NCBI GenBank assembly: GCA_900315775.1
Contig: ONAJ01000001.1
Span: forward strand, 1-64,000
From: an uncultured Prevotella sp.
GTDB lineage: Bacteria > Bacteroidota > Bacteroidia > Bacteroidales > Bacteroidaceae
Reading direction: 5' to 3'
Length of the DNA: 64,000 bases
Shown: piece after piece, positions 1-8,396 of the stretch
How positions within the stretch are numbered: the stretch's first letter is position 1
Layout of the letters: every line of letters begins with the position of its first letter
Position numbers and translations under genes: made by a program
Notes under the pieces: generated by a model
What the model saw: the letters and a program-made list of their open reading frames with translations, nothing else
Databases searched by the model: none
What the model was told of the DNA's origin: nothing

Positions 1-1
1 G

Positions 2-370
2 ACTAACAAGTACAACTTCAAAAAGGAAAATCAAATTGCGCAGAATTACGTTAAGAAAGAGTTGAAACTCATAACGTCATCCCGTTTTTATTGGAGTAAG
101 GAAGGCGTAAGGTATCTTCAACAACTAGAATTTGATCATGCTGATGATTTTGATATTCTCTTAAAAATCGAACGATTGAATGACACATCTTTCAAATTGA
201 TATATGGAGATGTTAAGGGTAATTCGGTGAGCACATGGAAGGTAGCCTATTTATCTAATGGGCAATATAAATCAAAAATCATAGCTACTCGTTTGCCCTT
301 AGAGAAAATAAAGGTTCCTATAAGGGTCTATGAGATCAATAATGGGAAGTGGACAATACACGAAGATTAA
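2..370 (+). CDS. Hypothetical protein, 5' end outside the window
   Basis: The reading frame is open from base 2, so the gene begins upstream of the window; an internal TTG at 62 is not a convincing start. The visible 122 residues are rich in Lys, Ile and Asp, with no signal peptide, membrane segment or recognisable catalytic motif. It ends with TAA at 368-370, 14 nt before the next ATG, so the two are probably cotranscribed. I do not recognise the family. Confidence 0.6.
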   Translation, partial: TNKYNFKKENQIAQNYVKKELKLITSSRFYWSKEGVRYLQQLEFDHADDFDILLKIERLNDTSFKLIYGDVKGNSVSTWKVAYLSNGQYKSKIIATRLPLEKIKVPIRVYEINNGKWTIHED

Positions 371-384
371 CAATTTGCTTTCTT

Positions 385-1050
385 ATGGACAACACATGTC
401 AACTCCGGCAGCTAATGACTTTAAATGCCACCATGAATACGACTGACATTGAAGAGCGTTTTGAAAAAATAGCGAAGATGCTGTTTGAAAGTTTTGCTAT
501 TCAGAAGGGAAATATCAGATACCTCTTTAAAGAGATTGAGTTTTACTTCTACAATAAAAATCATCGTGATATTATCACTCATCCACGAGTGTCCAAACCA
601 TTATATTGGTACGTTAATGATTTCGGAGGAATAGACCTTAACTTTTCAAGTAGTATTGAGTCTACAAACAAATTTGATGATAAAGGGAAGATAGTTCAGA
701 AGTTTGTGCTAGATGATAGTGCATACTTTGGCGGTATTCTTATTCGTCAGTTGATAGAAAAGAAAAGTGGCAAAGTTCTGAAAGGTCCATTAGCTTGTGC
801 TGAGTTATTCAGAAGTTACGATGCTACGGGGAGTAATATGAAAGATGACTTACCGATACTAGTGGAATGTGATAATGGGAATGCAGAAAACATAATTACA
901 AAATCTCGTGTTAATATTCTGAGATCAAATCAAATTGCAGAAAAGAAAGTAGACAATATTCTTTATGCGTATTCAAAATACCCAGAAAAGGAGAAACTGT
1001 ACAAAGATTTTTGTGATTTTATAGAGAAACCTTATGGTTATTTGCGATAA
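385..1050 (+). CDS. Hypothetical protein, possibly alkylpurine-glycosylase-like
   Basis: 221 residues from the ATG at 385; a GTG at 349 in the same frame would overlap the upstream gene and is less likely. The protein is soluble, without signal peptide. Blocks such as DIITHPR, WYVNDFGGIDLNF and FGGILIRQLI recall a family of uncharacterised Bacteroidetes proteins sometimes labelled 3-methyladenine DNA glycosylase-like; that resemblance is from memory and weak. No catalytic residue can be assigned. It follows another unrecognised gene and faces a convergent GIY-YIG gene, a small accessory-looking cluster at the window edge. Confidence 0.6.
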   Translation: MDNTCQLRQLMTLNATMNTTDIEERFEKIAKMLFESFAIQKGNIRYLFKEIEFYFYNKNHRDIITHPRVSKPLYWYVNDFGGIDLNFSSSIESTNKFDDKGKIVQKFVLDDSAYFGGILIRQLIEKKSGKVLKGPLACAELFRSYDATGSNMKDDLPILVECDNGNAENIITKSRVNILRSNQIAEKKVDNILYAYSKYPEKEKLYKDFCDFIEKPYGYLR

Positions 1051-1075
1051 ACATCTTCACGATGATATTGCCCAA

Positions 1076-1843
1076 TCATGATCTAATATACCTCACGGCT
1101 CCTCCACTTCCAAAAGGATAATCTGAAATATCTTTGTTTAAGTATGGCGAATCTTCTATGAGTTTACCTTCAAAGACACAACGTTCTTTATCAAACGGCG
1201 TACCATCTTCTGCAACAGTTGTCCAATGCCAGGAATTGACCTCTATGACGCTACGGACAACTCCTTTATAAACACCCAGCACATACTTAACCTCGTGAGG
1301 TGCATTTTTACTAATCTTCCAATACTTTCGGGTAGCTTCATAAATGTCAAGCCTGCGATATACCCCATTCGCTTTTGCCTGATTGAAACTTCTATTTAGA
1401 CTAACTAATAGCAATGTCTCACCATGATTTATGTTTATTTTCGAACAATTGTATATGGCATTTATCTCATCAACGTCTTTAATACCTTCATCCCATTGAT
1501 GATGACCTGCAACAATATTTGTCAATTGATTTATCTTGTTAAACTTGCTGTAGGTTAATAAATCGATGAGCGTAGATTCCACAATATATGCAACATCTTC
1601 TGTTAAGTTATGTCGTAAGATATAGAGGTTGACTTGTTTCCCTTCTTGCAGAATACTCCGGATTTTATCAAGTTTAAGGCTTTCGTCTTCTTCGTTCAGA
1701 GCATCTTTTGCGTGCTGAAATACTCTGTTTCCTTTTCCTTTGCCGATATAGAAAATCTTATTGTCTCTTGGATCAACTAAAGCGTAAACATAATATGCGA
1801 GAGCTTCAATGGTCCGTTGGTCAAAGGTATTGATAACGCTCAT
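1076..1843 (-). CDS. GIY-YIG domain protein (LEM-3-like type)
   Basis: 255 residues. The GIY-YIG nuclease fold is visible near the N-terminus: YVY at 18-20, FYIG at 31-34, then Arg40 and His44, and a candidate metal-binding Glu at about 89 in the helix VESTLIDLL. The arrangement YVYALVDP...FYIGKGKGNR resembles the LEM-3/ANKLE1-like subgroup rather than UvrC or homing endonucleases. The C-terminal 130 residues contain a separate beta-rich segment (YVLGVYKGVVRSVIEVNSW) of unknown role. It lies 20 nt downstream of mnmE on the same strand and may be read through from it. Nuclease activity is inferred from the fold. Confidence 0.8.
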   Translation of the reverse strand: MSVINTFDQRTIEALAYYVYALVDPRDNKIFYIGKGKGNRVFQHAKDALNEEDESLKLDKIRSILQEGKQVNLYILRHNLTEDVAYIVESTLIDLLTYSKFNKINQLTNIVAGHHQWDEGIKDVDEINAIYNCSKININHGETLLLVSLNRSFNQAKANGVYRRLDIYEATRKYWKISKNAPHEVKYVLGVYKGVVRSVIEVNSWHWTTVAEDGTPFDKERCVFEGKLIEDSPYLNKDISDYPFGSGGAVRYIRS

Positions 1844-1863
1844 AATATCTCGTTTTTAGTAAC

Positions 1864-3225
1864 TTACTTTCCCACGCAGAAGTGTTTGAAAATATTTCCT
1901 AAGACTTCGTTGGGAGTTATTTGACCACCGGTGATTTCAGCAAGGGTAGAGAGTACGTCGCGTAGATCCTCGCTTAGGAGGTCACCGCTGAGCCCCGAAC
2001 GCATACCATCAAGGACATGAGATAGAGACTGACGGGCACGAACCAGCGCGTCGTAATGGCGGGCATTGGTAATGATGACGTCCGTCTCGGTTAGGGTAGG
2101 GATGTCTGCCGCCTCATAGATAGTCTTTTCAAGCTCGTCAATGTGCTGGTTATACTTGGCTGAGACACGAAGAAACGTATAATTATGCAGTGAATGAAAA
2201 GTGTATAAAGGAATTTTAACAGAATTTTCTTTGTCTTCTTTGTTTTGTATGATAACCAGATGTTTATCATTCGTTTCTTCAACTATTTCTTGAATATCTT
2301 TTGGGCTTGGAATGTCATCAATCACCCATAGTACAATACGTGCCTTCTTGATAGCCTCGTAGGTTCTTTGAATACCTATGCATTCTACTTCATCGGTTGT
2401 TTTGCGGATTCCTGCTGTGTCGATGAACCTGAATGTTACACCCTGAATATCGATAGTATCTTCGATGGTGTCGCGGGTAGTTCCATGAACGTTTGAGACA
2501 ATAGCCCTGTCGTCTTTTAGGAGACAATTGAGTAGGGTTGACTTGCCTACATTCGTTTTTCCAACGATAGCAACAGGTATTCCCTGTTTGATGGCTTGTC
2601 CTGTTTCGAAGGAGTGTGCAAGACGAGTAATATGACTGTCTATCTTCTTTGTTAACTGTAAGAGTTCTGTTCGGTCGGCAAACTCAAGGTCTTCATGGTC
2701 TGAAAAATCGAGTTCCAGTTCCATAAGACTGGTAAGGTGTAGTAGTTGTTCACGCAACAATGAAAGTTCGTTGCTTACGCTGCCTCGTAATTGTGACATG
2801 GCAAGTTGATGTGTCGCCTTATTAGTGGAAGCAATAATATCGGCTACAGCCTCAGCCTGTGACAAGTCCATCTTTCCGTTGAGATACGCCCTCATGGTGA
2901 ATTCTCCAGGATTTGCCATTCTGCACCCGTTCTTAACGAGTAGCTCCAACACTTTATTTAATATATACTGTGAGCCGTGACAGGATATTTCTGCGCTCTC
3001 CTCACCGGTATAGGAATGTGGGGCACGGAACACGCTTACAAGCACTTCGTCAATAATTTCATCTTTGTTTTTTATATGACCATAGTGAATGGTGTTGGGT
3101 CGTGCCTTTGCAAGACTCTTTGTGAATATGTCAGAAAGAATCTCAAGCGTCTTTGGGCCTGAGATTCTGATTATTCCTATTGCGCCACCTGTTGCTGTGG
3201 CAAGAGCACAAATTGTTTCGTTCAT
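1864..3225 (-). CDS. mnmE: tRNA modification GTPase MnmE
   Basis: 453 residues, the usual length. MnmE with MnmG installs carboxymethylaminomethyl groups on U34 of tRNAs reading NNA/NNG codons. Visible: an N-terminal tetrahydrofolate-binding domain beginning MNETICALATA, a central G domain with the P-loop GKTNVGKST, switch region TTRDT, G3 motif DTAGIR, and the C-terminal FCVGK with the conserved Cys that ends the family. The start lies 2 nt after the stop of the upstream phosphorylase gene, so the two form an operon. Confidence 0.97.
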   Translation of the reverse strand: MNETICALATATGGAIGIIRISGPKTLEILSDIFTKSLAKARPNTIHYGHIKNKDEIIDEVLVSVFRAPHSYTGEESAEISCHGSQYILNKVLELLVKNGCRMANPGEFTMRAYLNGKMDLSQAEAVADIIASTNKATHQLAMSQLRGSVSNELSLLREQLLHLTSLMELELDFSDHEDLEFADRTELLQLTKKIDSHITRLAHSFETGQAIKQGIPVAIVGKTNVGKSTLLNCLLKDDRAIVSNVHGTTRDTIEDTIDIQGVTFRFIDTAGIRKTTDEVECIGIQRTYEAIKKARIVLWVIDDIPSPKDIQEIVEETNDKHLVIIQNKEDKENSVKIPLYTFHSLHNYTFLRVSAKYNQHIDELEKTIYEAADIPTLTETDVIITNARHYDALVRARQSLSHVLDGMRSGLSGDLLSEDLRDVLSTLAEITGGQITPNEVLGNIFKHFCVGK

Positions 3226-3227
3226 TT

Positions 3228-4100
3228 TTATATTCTATCCAAGACTTTCTGAATAAGTGTGTCTATGGTATTTTTATATTCTGTATTCATTTCGTGTGAA
3301 TAGCGGTTTGCTATTACCATACAGCAGGTCATGGCGCGATGACCGAGTAGGGCGGCAAGACCAGCAAGTGCTGACGATTCCATTTCAAAGTTGCAGATTT
3401 TCATACCATCGTATTCGAAAGACTCTATCTTCTCGTTCTGATTAGGATCGGCAATGGCTGCACGCAACTCGCGTCCCTGTGGGCCGTAGAACCCACCACA
3501 GGCAACGGTATATCCTTTAACCATATCATCCTGAGCAATCTGAGCAGTTAATTCCTGGTCGGCAACGGAAACGTATGGCGCACCCTTGATGGGGTCCCAA
3601 TTCATGTGTTTTTTAAACGCCTCTTCCATCTTGAGGTCACAAACCTTGTTGCGGTCTCTGTAATAGTTTATAAGTCCATCGAAGCCAATACTCTTTACTG
3701 ACGCAATGAAGCTTCCTGTTGGCGTGAAGGGCTGCAATCCTCCACAGGTACCCAAACGCACCATTGTCAATGTACGGTGTTCGTCTTTTTCCTCACGTGT
3801 ATTGTAGTCTATATTTGCAAGTGTATCAAGTTCGTTGACAACAATGTCTATATTGTCGCAGCCTATGCCGTGACTTTGACATGTTATGCGTTTTCCTTTA
3901 TACATTCCTGTTATGGTGTGGAACTCACGACTTGTCGTTTCATTTTCAATGCTGTCGAAGTGTGCTGCAACGGTATTCACACGTGCTGGGTCACCAACGA
4001 GGACAACCTTGTCAGCAAGATGCTCTGGCTTCAGGTGCAGATGAAAACAACTGCCGTCAGCATTGATGATTAGTTCCGAAGGTGCAAAATGTTTTTTCAT
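3228..4100 (-). CDS. Nucleoside phosphorylase (uridine phosphorylase-like)
   Basis: 290 residues of the PNP/UDP phosphorylase superfamily, which cleaves nucleosides with phosphate to a free base and ribose-1-phosphate. Visible: VVLVGDPARV near the N-terminus (phosphate-binding GDP.R), MVRLGTCGGLQ, and NFEMESSALAGLAALLG, the Met-Glu ribose-binding motif. The sequence belongs to the long Bacteroidetes subgroup, and base preference (uridine or other) cannot be read from it. It is the first gene of the operon with mnmE; a promoter is seen at 4135-4164. Confidence 0.9.
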   Translation of the reverse strand: MKKHFAPSELIINADGSCFHLHLKPEHLADKVVLVGDPARVNTVAAHFDSIENETTSREFHTITGMYKGKRITCQSHGIGCDNIDIVVNELDTLANIDYNTREEKDEHRTLTMVRLGTCGGLQPFTPTGSFIASVKSIGFDGLINYYRDRNKVCDLKMEEAFKKHMNWDPIKGAPYVSVADQELTAQIAQDDMVKGYTVACGGFYGPQGRELRAAIADPNQNEKIESFEYDGMKICNFEMESSALAGLAALLGHRAMTCCMVIANRYSHEMNTEYKNTIDTLIQKVLDRI

Positions 4101-4134
4101 AATGGTATAAGGTTTTTAGTTATAAACTTTGCGA

Positions 4135-4164
4135 CAAAGATACAAAATAAATCATTACGACAAA
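4135..4164 (-). promoter_or_regulatory. Bacteroidetes promoter for phosphorylase-mnmE
   Basis: On the minus strand TATCTTTG (4135-4142) matches the -7 box TAnnTTTG, with TTTG (4161-4164) 18 nt upstream as a -33 box. The start codon at 4100 lies about 30 nt downstream. Confidence 0.65.
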
Positions 4165-4182
4165 TATTTTTTTGATACTTTT

Positions 4183-4551
4183 TTATTTCATGAACACAAA
4201 ATATACCGCCGCAACAAGACACAGGAATGCTGCAGCATGGTTCCAATGTAACGACTGGTTTTGGAAAAGTACGTTAGCAATAATCGCAAAGACAATCAAT
4301 GACACGCACTCCTGTATAACCTTTAACTGCACAAGAGAGAAGGGACCTCCGTTGCCAATGAACCCTATTCTGTTGGCTGGAACCTGACAGCAGTATTCAA
4401 AGAAGGCTATAAGCCACGAAAACACGATAACCAGGAACAAAGGCCAGTGAGAGGCAAACCCTGACTGTTGCAGACGAAGATGTCCGTACCACGCTAAAGT
4501 CATAAAGATATTACTCAGCAAGAGTAACAATATAGTATATACTCCGTTCAT
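4183..4551 (-). CDS. DUF486 family small membrane protein
   Basis: 122 residues with four hydrophobic segments (about 3-18, 36-53, 73-97, 103-121), the layout of DUF486 proteins distantly related to drug/metabolite transporters. The motif FEYCCQVPANRIGF in the middle is typical of the family. The substrate is unknown. It starts 5 nt after the stop of the SulP gene and is the last gene of the run that begins with the amidase-like gene at 10964. Confidence 0.85.
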   Translation of the reverse strand: MNGVYTILLLLLSNIFMTLAWYGHLRLQQSGFASHWPLFLVIVFSWLIAFFEYCCQVPANRIGFIGNGGPFSLVQLKVIQECVSLIVFAIIANVLFQNQSLHWNHAAAFLCLVAAVYFVFMK

Positions 4552-4556
4552 TTCTT

Positions 4557-6242
4557 TTATTCTCCTACAATTTCTTTTGCACGGTTAAGCGCTATATCTA
4601 TATGATTACAAATATTCTCTTCACCAAGTAGTTTGTTGAAGTTGTTGCGTTTGAGTACATCTTCGACCTTCTTGTTTACGCCCGATAGTACTACGGTGAT
4701 ACCTTCGCGCTGACTCATAAGACACATATTCTCAAGGTTATGCATTCCGGTGGAGTCGATGAAAGGTACCTTACGCATACGGATAATACGCACCTTCGGA
4801 CGACGTCCATAGCGTGCCATAATGTCCTCGAAACGGTTACCGGCACCAAAGAAATAAGGACCGTTAATCTCATAGACTTCAACATTCTTGGGGATAGTAA
4901 GATGTTCCAGATTACCACGTTGCATGTCGGCATCCTCGTTGAGGTCAATCTCGTTGAGTATGGCATGCACATCGGTAGTCTCTGCCATTCGTCGCATAAA
5001 GAGCAGACAGGCACATATAAGTCCGAACTCGATAGCCACTGTGAGGTCGAAGATTATTGTTAAGAAGAAGGTAAGAAGGAGTACGGTGACGTCGCTCTTA
5101 GGATTACGATGTGCCATCGTGAGGAACGAGCGCCATCCACTCATGCCGTATGCCACAACAACAAGGACTCCTGCCAGACAAGCCATAGGAATATATTTTG
5201 CAAGAGGCATTAGGAACAGGAATATGAGTAGTAGGACGACAGCATGGATAATACCGGCTATCGGCGTGCGACCACCATTATTGATATTAGCCATTGTGCG
5301 TGCTATAGCTCCTGTGGCGGGGATGCCGCCAAAGAGTGGCGAAGCTATGTTCGCAATACCTTGTCCTATAAGTTCTGTATTGGAATTGTGATGGTCGCCA
5401 ATGACACCGTCGGCAACAGTTGCTGACAGTAGTGACTCTATAGCTCCAAGAACGGCAATCGTTACGGCAGGTCCCACAAGACCCTTTATCGTTTCCCATG
5501 TTAACTCAGGAACAACTGCGCCAGGCAACTGAGAATTGATGCTGAAACGGTCGCCAATAGTTTCTATTGTAGTAATTCCTGCATAGTTCTTCAACAAAAG
5601 TACAGCAACAGTCATTATTATAATTGCGACAAGTGAGCCAGGTACTTTCTTGGAGAGCTTAGGCATTAGAGAAATGATAATTACCGATACTATGCCTACA
5701 GCAGCGCTCCACGGGTCTATATTAGCGATGTTAGCAACATAGGCTCCCCATTTCTCGACAAAATCGCTGGGAACACTGTCCATAGACATTCCGAAGAGGT
5801 CTTTTATCTGCGTAGTGAAAATCGTTACAGCAATACCGCTGGTGAAACCGACGACAATGGGGTAGGGAATGTACTTGATGATAGTTCCCAGACGCAAGAC
5901 ACCGAGACCGATAAGAAAGACGCCTGCCATAAGGGTGGCGATGGTAAGACCCTGGATGCCATATTGCTGTATGATACCATAGACTATTACGATAAATGCT
6001 CCCGTGGGACCGCCAATCTGCACTTTTGAACCTCCGAAAATAGAAATCATCATTCCTGCAACTATTGCTGTGATGATACCTTTTTCGGGACTAACTCCGC
6101 TGGCGATACCAAAAGCAATAGCAAGAGGAAGAGCCACGATGCCGACAATGATTCCTGCCATTAGGTCGGCCATGAAGGTCTTCTTATCATATTTCTTCAG
6201 CGAAGAAAACAATTTCGGTTTGAAATCTAATGCTTTTTCCAT
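4557..6242 (-). CDS. SulP family anion transporter with STAS domain
   Basis: 561 residues. Residues about 20-420 form the SLC26/SulP transmembrane core: GIIVGIVALPLAIAFGIASG, the conserved GGPTGAF loop and GGIPATGAIARTMANINNGGRTP. Residues about 445-555 form a cytoplasmic STAS domain (VEVYEINGPYFFGAGNRFED...IDSTGMHNLE). Family members move sulfate, bicarbonate or other anions across the inner membrane; the substrate cannot be read here. Its start overlaps the ygiQ stop by 16 nt, so translation is probably coupled. Confidence 0.93.
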   Translation of the reverse strand: MEKALDFKPKLFSSLKKYDKKTFMADLMAGIIVGIVALPLAIAFGIASGVSPEKGIITAIVAGMMISIFGGSKVQIGGPTGAFIVIVYGIIQQYGIQGLTIATLMAGVFLIGLGVLRLGTIIKYIPYPIVVGFTSGIAVTIFTTQIKDLFGMSMDSVPSDFVEKWGAYVANIANIDPWSAAVGIVSVIIISLMPKLSKKVPGSLVAIIIMTVAVLLLKNYAGITTIETIGDRFSINSQLPGAVVPELTWETIKGLVGPAVTIAVLGAIESLLSATVADGVIGDHHNSNTELIGQGIANIASPLFGGIPATGAIARTMANINNGGRTPIAGIIHAVVLLLIFLFLMPLAKYIPMACLAGVLVVVAYGMSGWRSFLTMAHRNPKSDVTVLLLTFFLTIIFDLTVAIEFGLICACLLFMRRMAETTDVHAILNEIDLNEDADMQRGNLEHLTIPKNVEVYEINGPYFFGAGNRFEDIMARYGRRPKVRIIRMRKVPFIDSTGMHNLENMCLMSQREGITVVLSGVNKKVEDVLKRNNFNKLLGEENICNHIDIALNRAKEIVGE

Positions 6243-8113
6243 TTTTGTTTATTTTCGTTTCTCTTTGGTTTGTAACTATTGTTGCTCTTGCTGTACAGTT
6301 TGTCAGCAAGGTCCATGCGTCCCATGCGCTGTAGGTCGCGCATAATGTTATTACGCTCTTCGGGCTTGTACCAGAAGAAGAACTGTCGCTGCTGAGCCTT
6401 CTCGCGCGGTGTCTTTGCGCTGAAGACGGGCTTTAAAGTGTAGGGGTCAAGCCCTGTGTACCACATCTCAGTAGCTATCGTCATCGGCGTTGGGGTAAAG
6501 TCTTGTACCTGTTCCAAGTGGAAGTCCATCTCCTTTGTCTTTACTGCAAGTTCCGCCATATCTTCAGCGCTACAGCCTGGATGACTGCTTATGAAGTATG
6601 GTATTATCTGTTGACGTAAATTGTCACGTTTGTTTATGTTGTCAAAGATGCGCTTAAACTCTTCAAACTGTCGGAAGGGAGGCTTGCGCATAAGTTGCAG
6701 GACGTGACTTGACGTGTGCTCCGGAGCCACCTTGAGTCGTCCGCTTACGTGGTTGCATATCAGTTCGTGCGTATATCTGCGAGCTGCCTCATTTATAGCC
6801 TCATCTTTGGATTTATGAAGTAGCAGGTCATAGCGTACACCGCTGCCTATAAAACTCTTCTTTATTTGTGGCAGGGCATCGATAGAATGGTATATGTCGA
6901 GCAGTTTGCTGTGGTCGGTATTCAGGTTCGGACACACCTCTGGGTGTATGCACGAAGGACGCTTGCATTTTTCGCATGCCGCTTTGTTATTGCCCGACAT
7001 GCCGTACATGTTTGCCGAGGGACCGCCGACATCGCTGAGATAGCCTTTGAAGTCGGGTTGTTTAACTATTTGCTTTACCTCGCGCATAATACTTTCTTTT
7101 GAACGGGAGGCAATAAACTTTCCCTGATGGGCAGAGATGGTGCAGAAGGCGCAACCGCCGAAACAGCCTCGATGAACGTTGACAGAATGGCGTATCATCT
7201 CGAATGCCGGAATACGCTTATTCTTATATTTCGGATGAGGAAGTCGTGTATAAGGGAGGTCGAAAGATGCATCAAGCTCCTTTGTCGTCATTGGCGGATA
7301 TGGTGCATTAACGACAACATATTTGTTTCCTACCTTTTGTAGCAGTCTGCAGGCATGAATTTTGTTAGATTCTTCTTCAATATGCCTGTAGTTCTCAGCC
7401 TCAGCCCTTTTGTTACGCAGACATTCTTCATGAGAATGGAGTATGATGTCGTCCTCTTTTATACCTCCGAGTATATCTTTCTCTTGTGCTAAATAAACAG
7501 TTTGAGGAAGTTCATGTAACGTATTGATTTTTCGCCCCTTATCAAGCTCTTCTGCAATTCGCAAGACTGTCTTTTCACCCATGCCGTAACTTATGATGTC
7601 AGCTTTAGCATCACAAAGTATGCAAGGACGGAGAGCATCCTGCCAGTAGTCGTAGTGTGTAAGACGTCGCAGAGAAGCTTCAATGCCTCCAAGAACTATC
7701 GGAACATCGGGGAATAATTGTCGAAGTATGTTGCTATAGACAATAGTAGGGTACTCAGGTCGGCAGTCGTGTCGTCCGTCAGGACTGTAAGCATCTTCAG
7801 AACGCAGTCTGCGGGCAGCGGTGTATTTATTCACCATAGAGTCCATACAGCCTGGTGATATGCCGAAGAAAAGACGTGGTCTGCCGAGTTTCTTGAAGTC
7901 ACGAAAATCTCCGTGCCAATCGGGCTGTGGCACTATAGCTACACGATAACCGTGAGCCTCAAGTACACGTCCAATGACAGCCGCGCCGAAGGATGGATGA
8001 TCAACATAGGCATCGCCCGAGAACAGGATAACGTCGAGTTCGTCCCATCCTCGCAGCTCTACCTCTTTCTTTGTAGTAGGTAGAAAATCTGTTAATTGTT
8101 CTCCTCGAGCCAT
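6227..8113 (-). CDS. YgiQ family radical SAM protein
   Basis: 628 residues, normal for the YgiQ family. The N-terminal half has a B12-binding-like fold (LDVILFSGDAYVDHPSFGAAVIGR); the radical SAM cluster motif follows as RGCFGGCAFC (C-x3-C-x2-C) at about residue 313. A Lys/Arg-rich C-terminal tail of about 20 residues is typical. The reaction of YgiQ is not established. Its start overlaps the preceding small gene by 22 nt and its end overlaps the SulP gene, so it is translated within a compact operon. Confidence 0.93.
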   Translation of the reverse strand: MARGEQLTDFLPTTKKEVELRGWDELDVILFSGDAYVDHPSFGAAVIGRVLEAHGYRVAIVPQPDWHGDFRDFKKLGRPRLFFGISPGCMDSMVNKYTAARRLRSEDAYSPDGRHDCRPEYPTIVYSNILRQLFPDVPIVLGGIEASLRRLTHYDYWQDALRPCILCDAKADIISYGMGEKTVLRIAEELDKGRKINTLHELPQTVYLAQEKDILGGIKEDDIILHSHEECLRNKRAEAENYRHIEEESNKIHACRLLQKVGNKYVVVNAPYPPMTTKELDASFDLPYTRLPHPKYKNKRIPAFEMIRHSVNVHRGCFGGCAFCTISAHQGKFIASRSKESIMREVKQIVKQPDFKGYLSDVGGPSANMYGMSGNNKAACEKCKRPSCIHPEVCPNLNTDHSKLLDIYHSIDALPQIKKSFIGSGVRYDLLLHKSKDEAINEAARRYTHELICNHVSGRLKVAPEHTSSHVLQLMRKPPFRQFEEFKRIFDNINKRDNLRQQIIPYFISSHPGCSAEDMAELAVKTKEMDFHLEQVQDFTPTPMTIATEMWYTGLDPYTLKPVFSAKTPREKAQQRQFFFWYKPEERNNIMRDLQRMGRMDLADKLYSKSNNSYKPKRNENKQKWKKH

Positions 8114-8391
8114 TTAATATACAGCAACACTAACTCGTGAAGTCCGTATGCTTTCATATTTGTGTTATAGATAACATCTAAACAAACGTCCATGAGTTCC
8201 TTGTCAATGTCGTTCTGACTTCCCAAGATGCTGCGACAGTTAAGGCGAAGTTTTTCGAGAACGTCTTCGTCAATTATTCCATGACTGTCCACAAGATTCT
8301 TTAGAAGCGAATAGCGTTTGATAGTCTCCAAATGGTTTTCGCTTACTTTTATGTGGCGTGTGCCAGATTGGTTTGCTTGAATACTATACAT
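8092..8391 (-). CDS. Small hypothetical protein
   Basis: 99 residues from the ATG at 8391 (MYSIQANQSG); a longer in-frame version from 8490 would run into the upstream lipoprotein gene and is rejected. It is mostly helical, soluble and acidic at the C-terminus (LYIKWLEENN). It starts 5 nt after the stop of the amidase-like gene and overlaps ygiQ by 22 nt, so it is probably a real operon member. The family is not recognised. Confidence 0.65.
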   Translation of the reverse strand: MYSIQANQSGTRHIKVSENHLETIKRYSLLKNLVDSHGIIDEDVLEKLRLNCRSILGSQNDIDKELMDVCLDVIYNTNMKAYGLHELVLLYIKWLEENN

Positions 8392-8396
8392 ATTTA

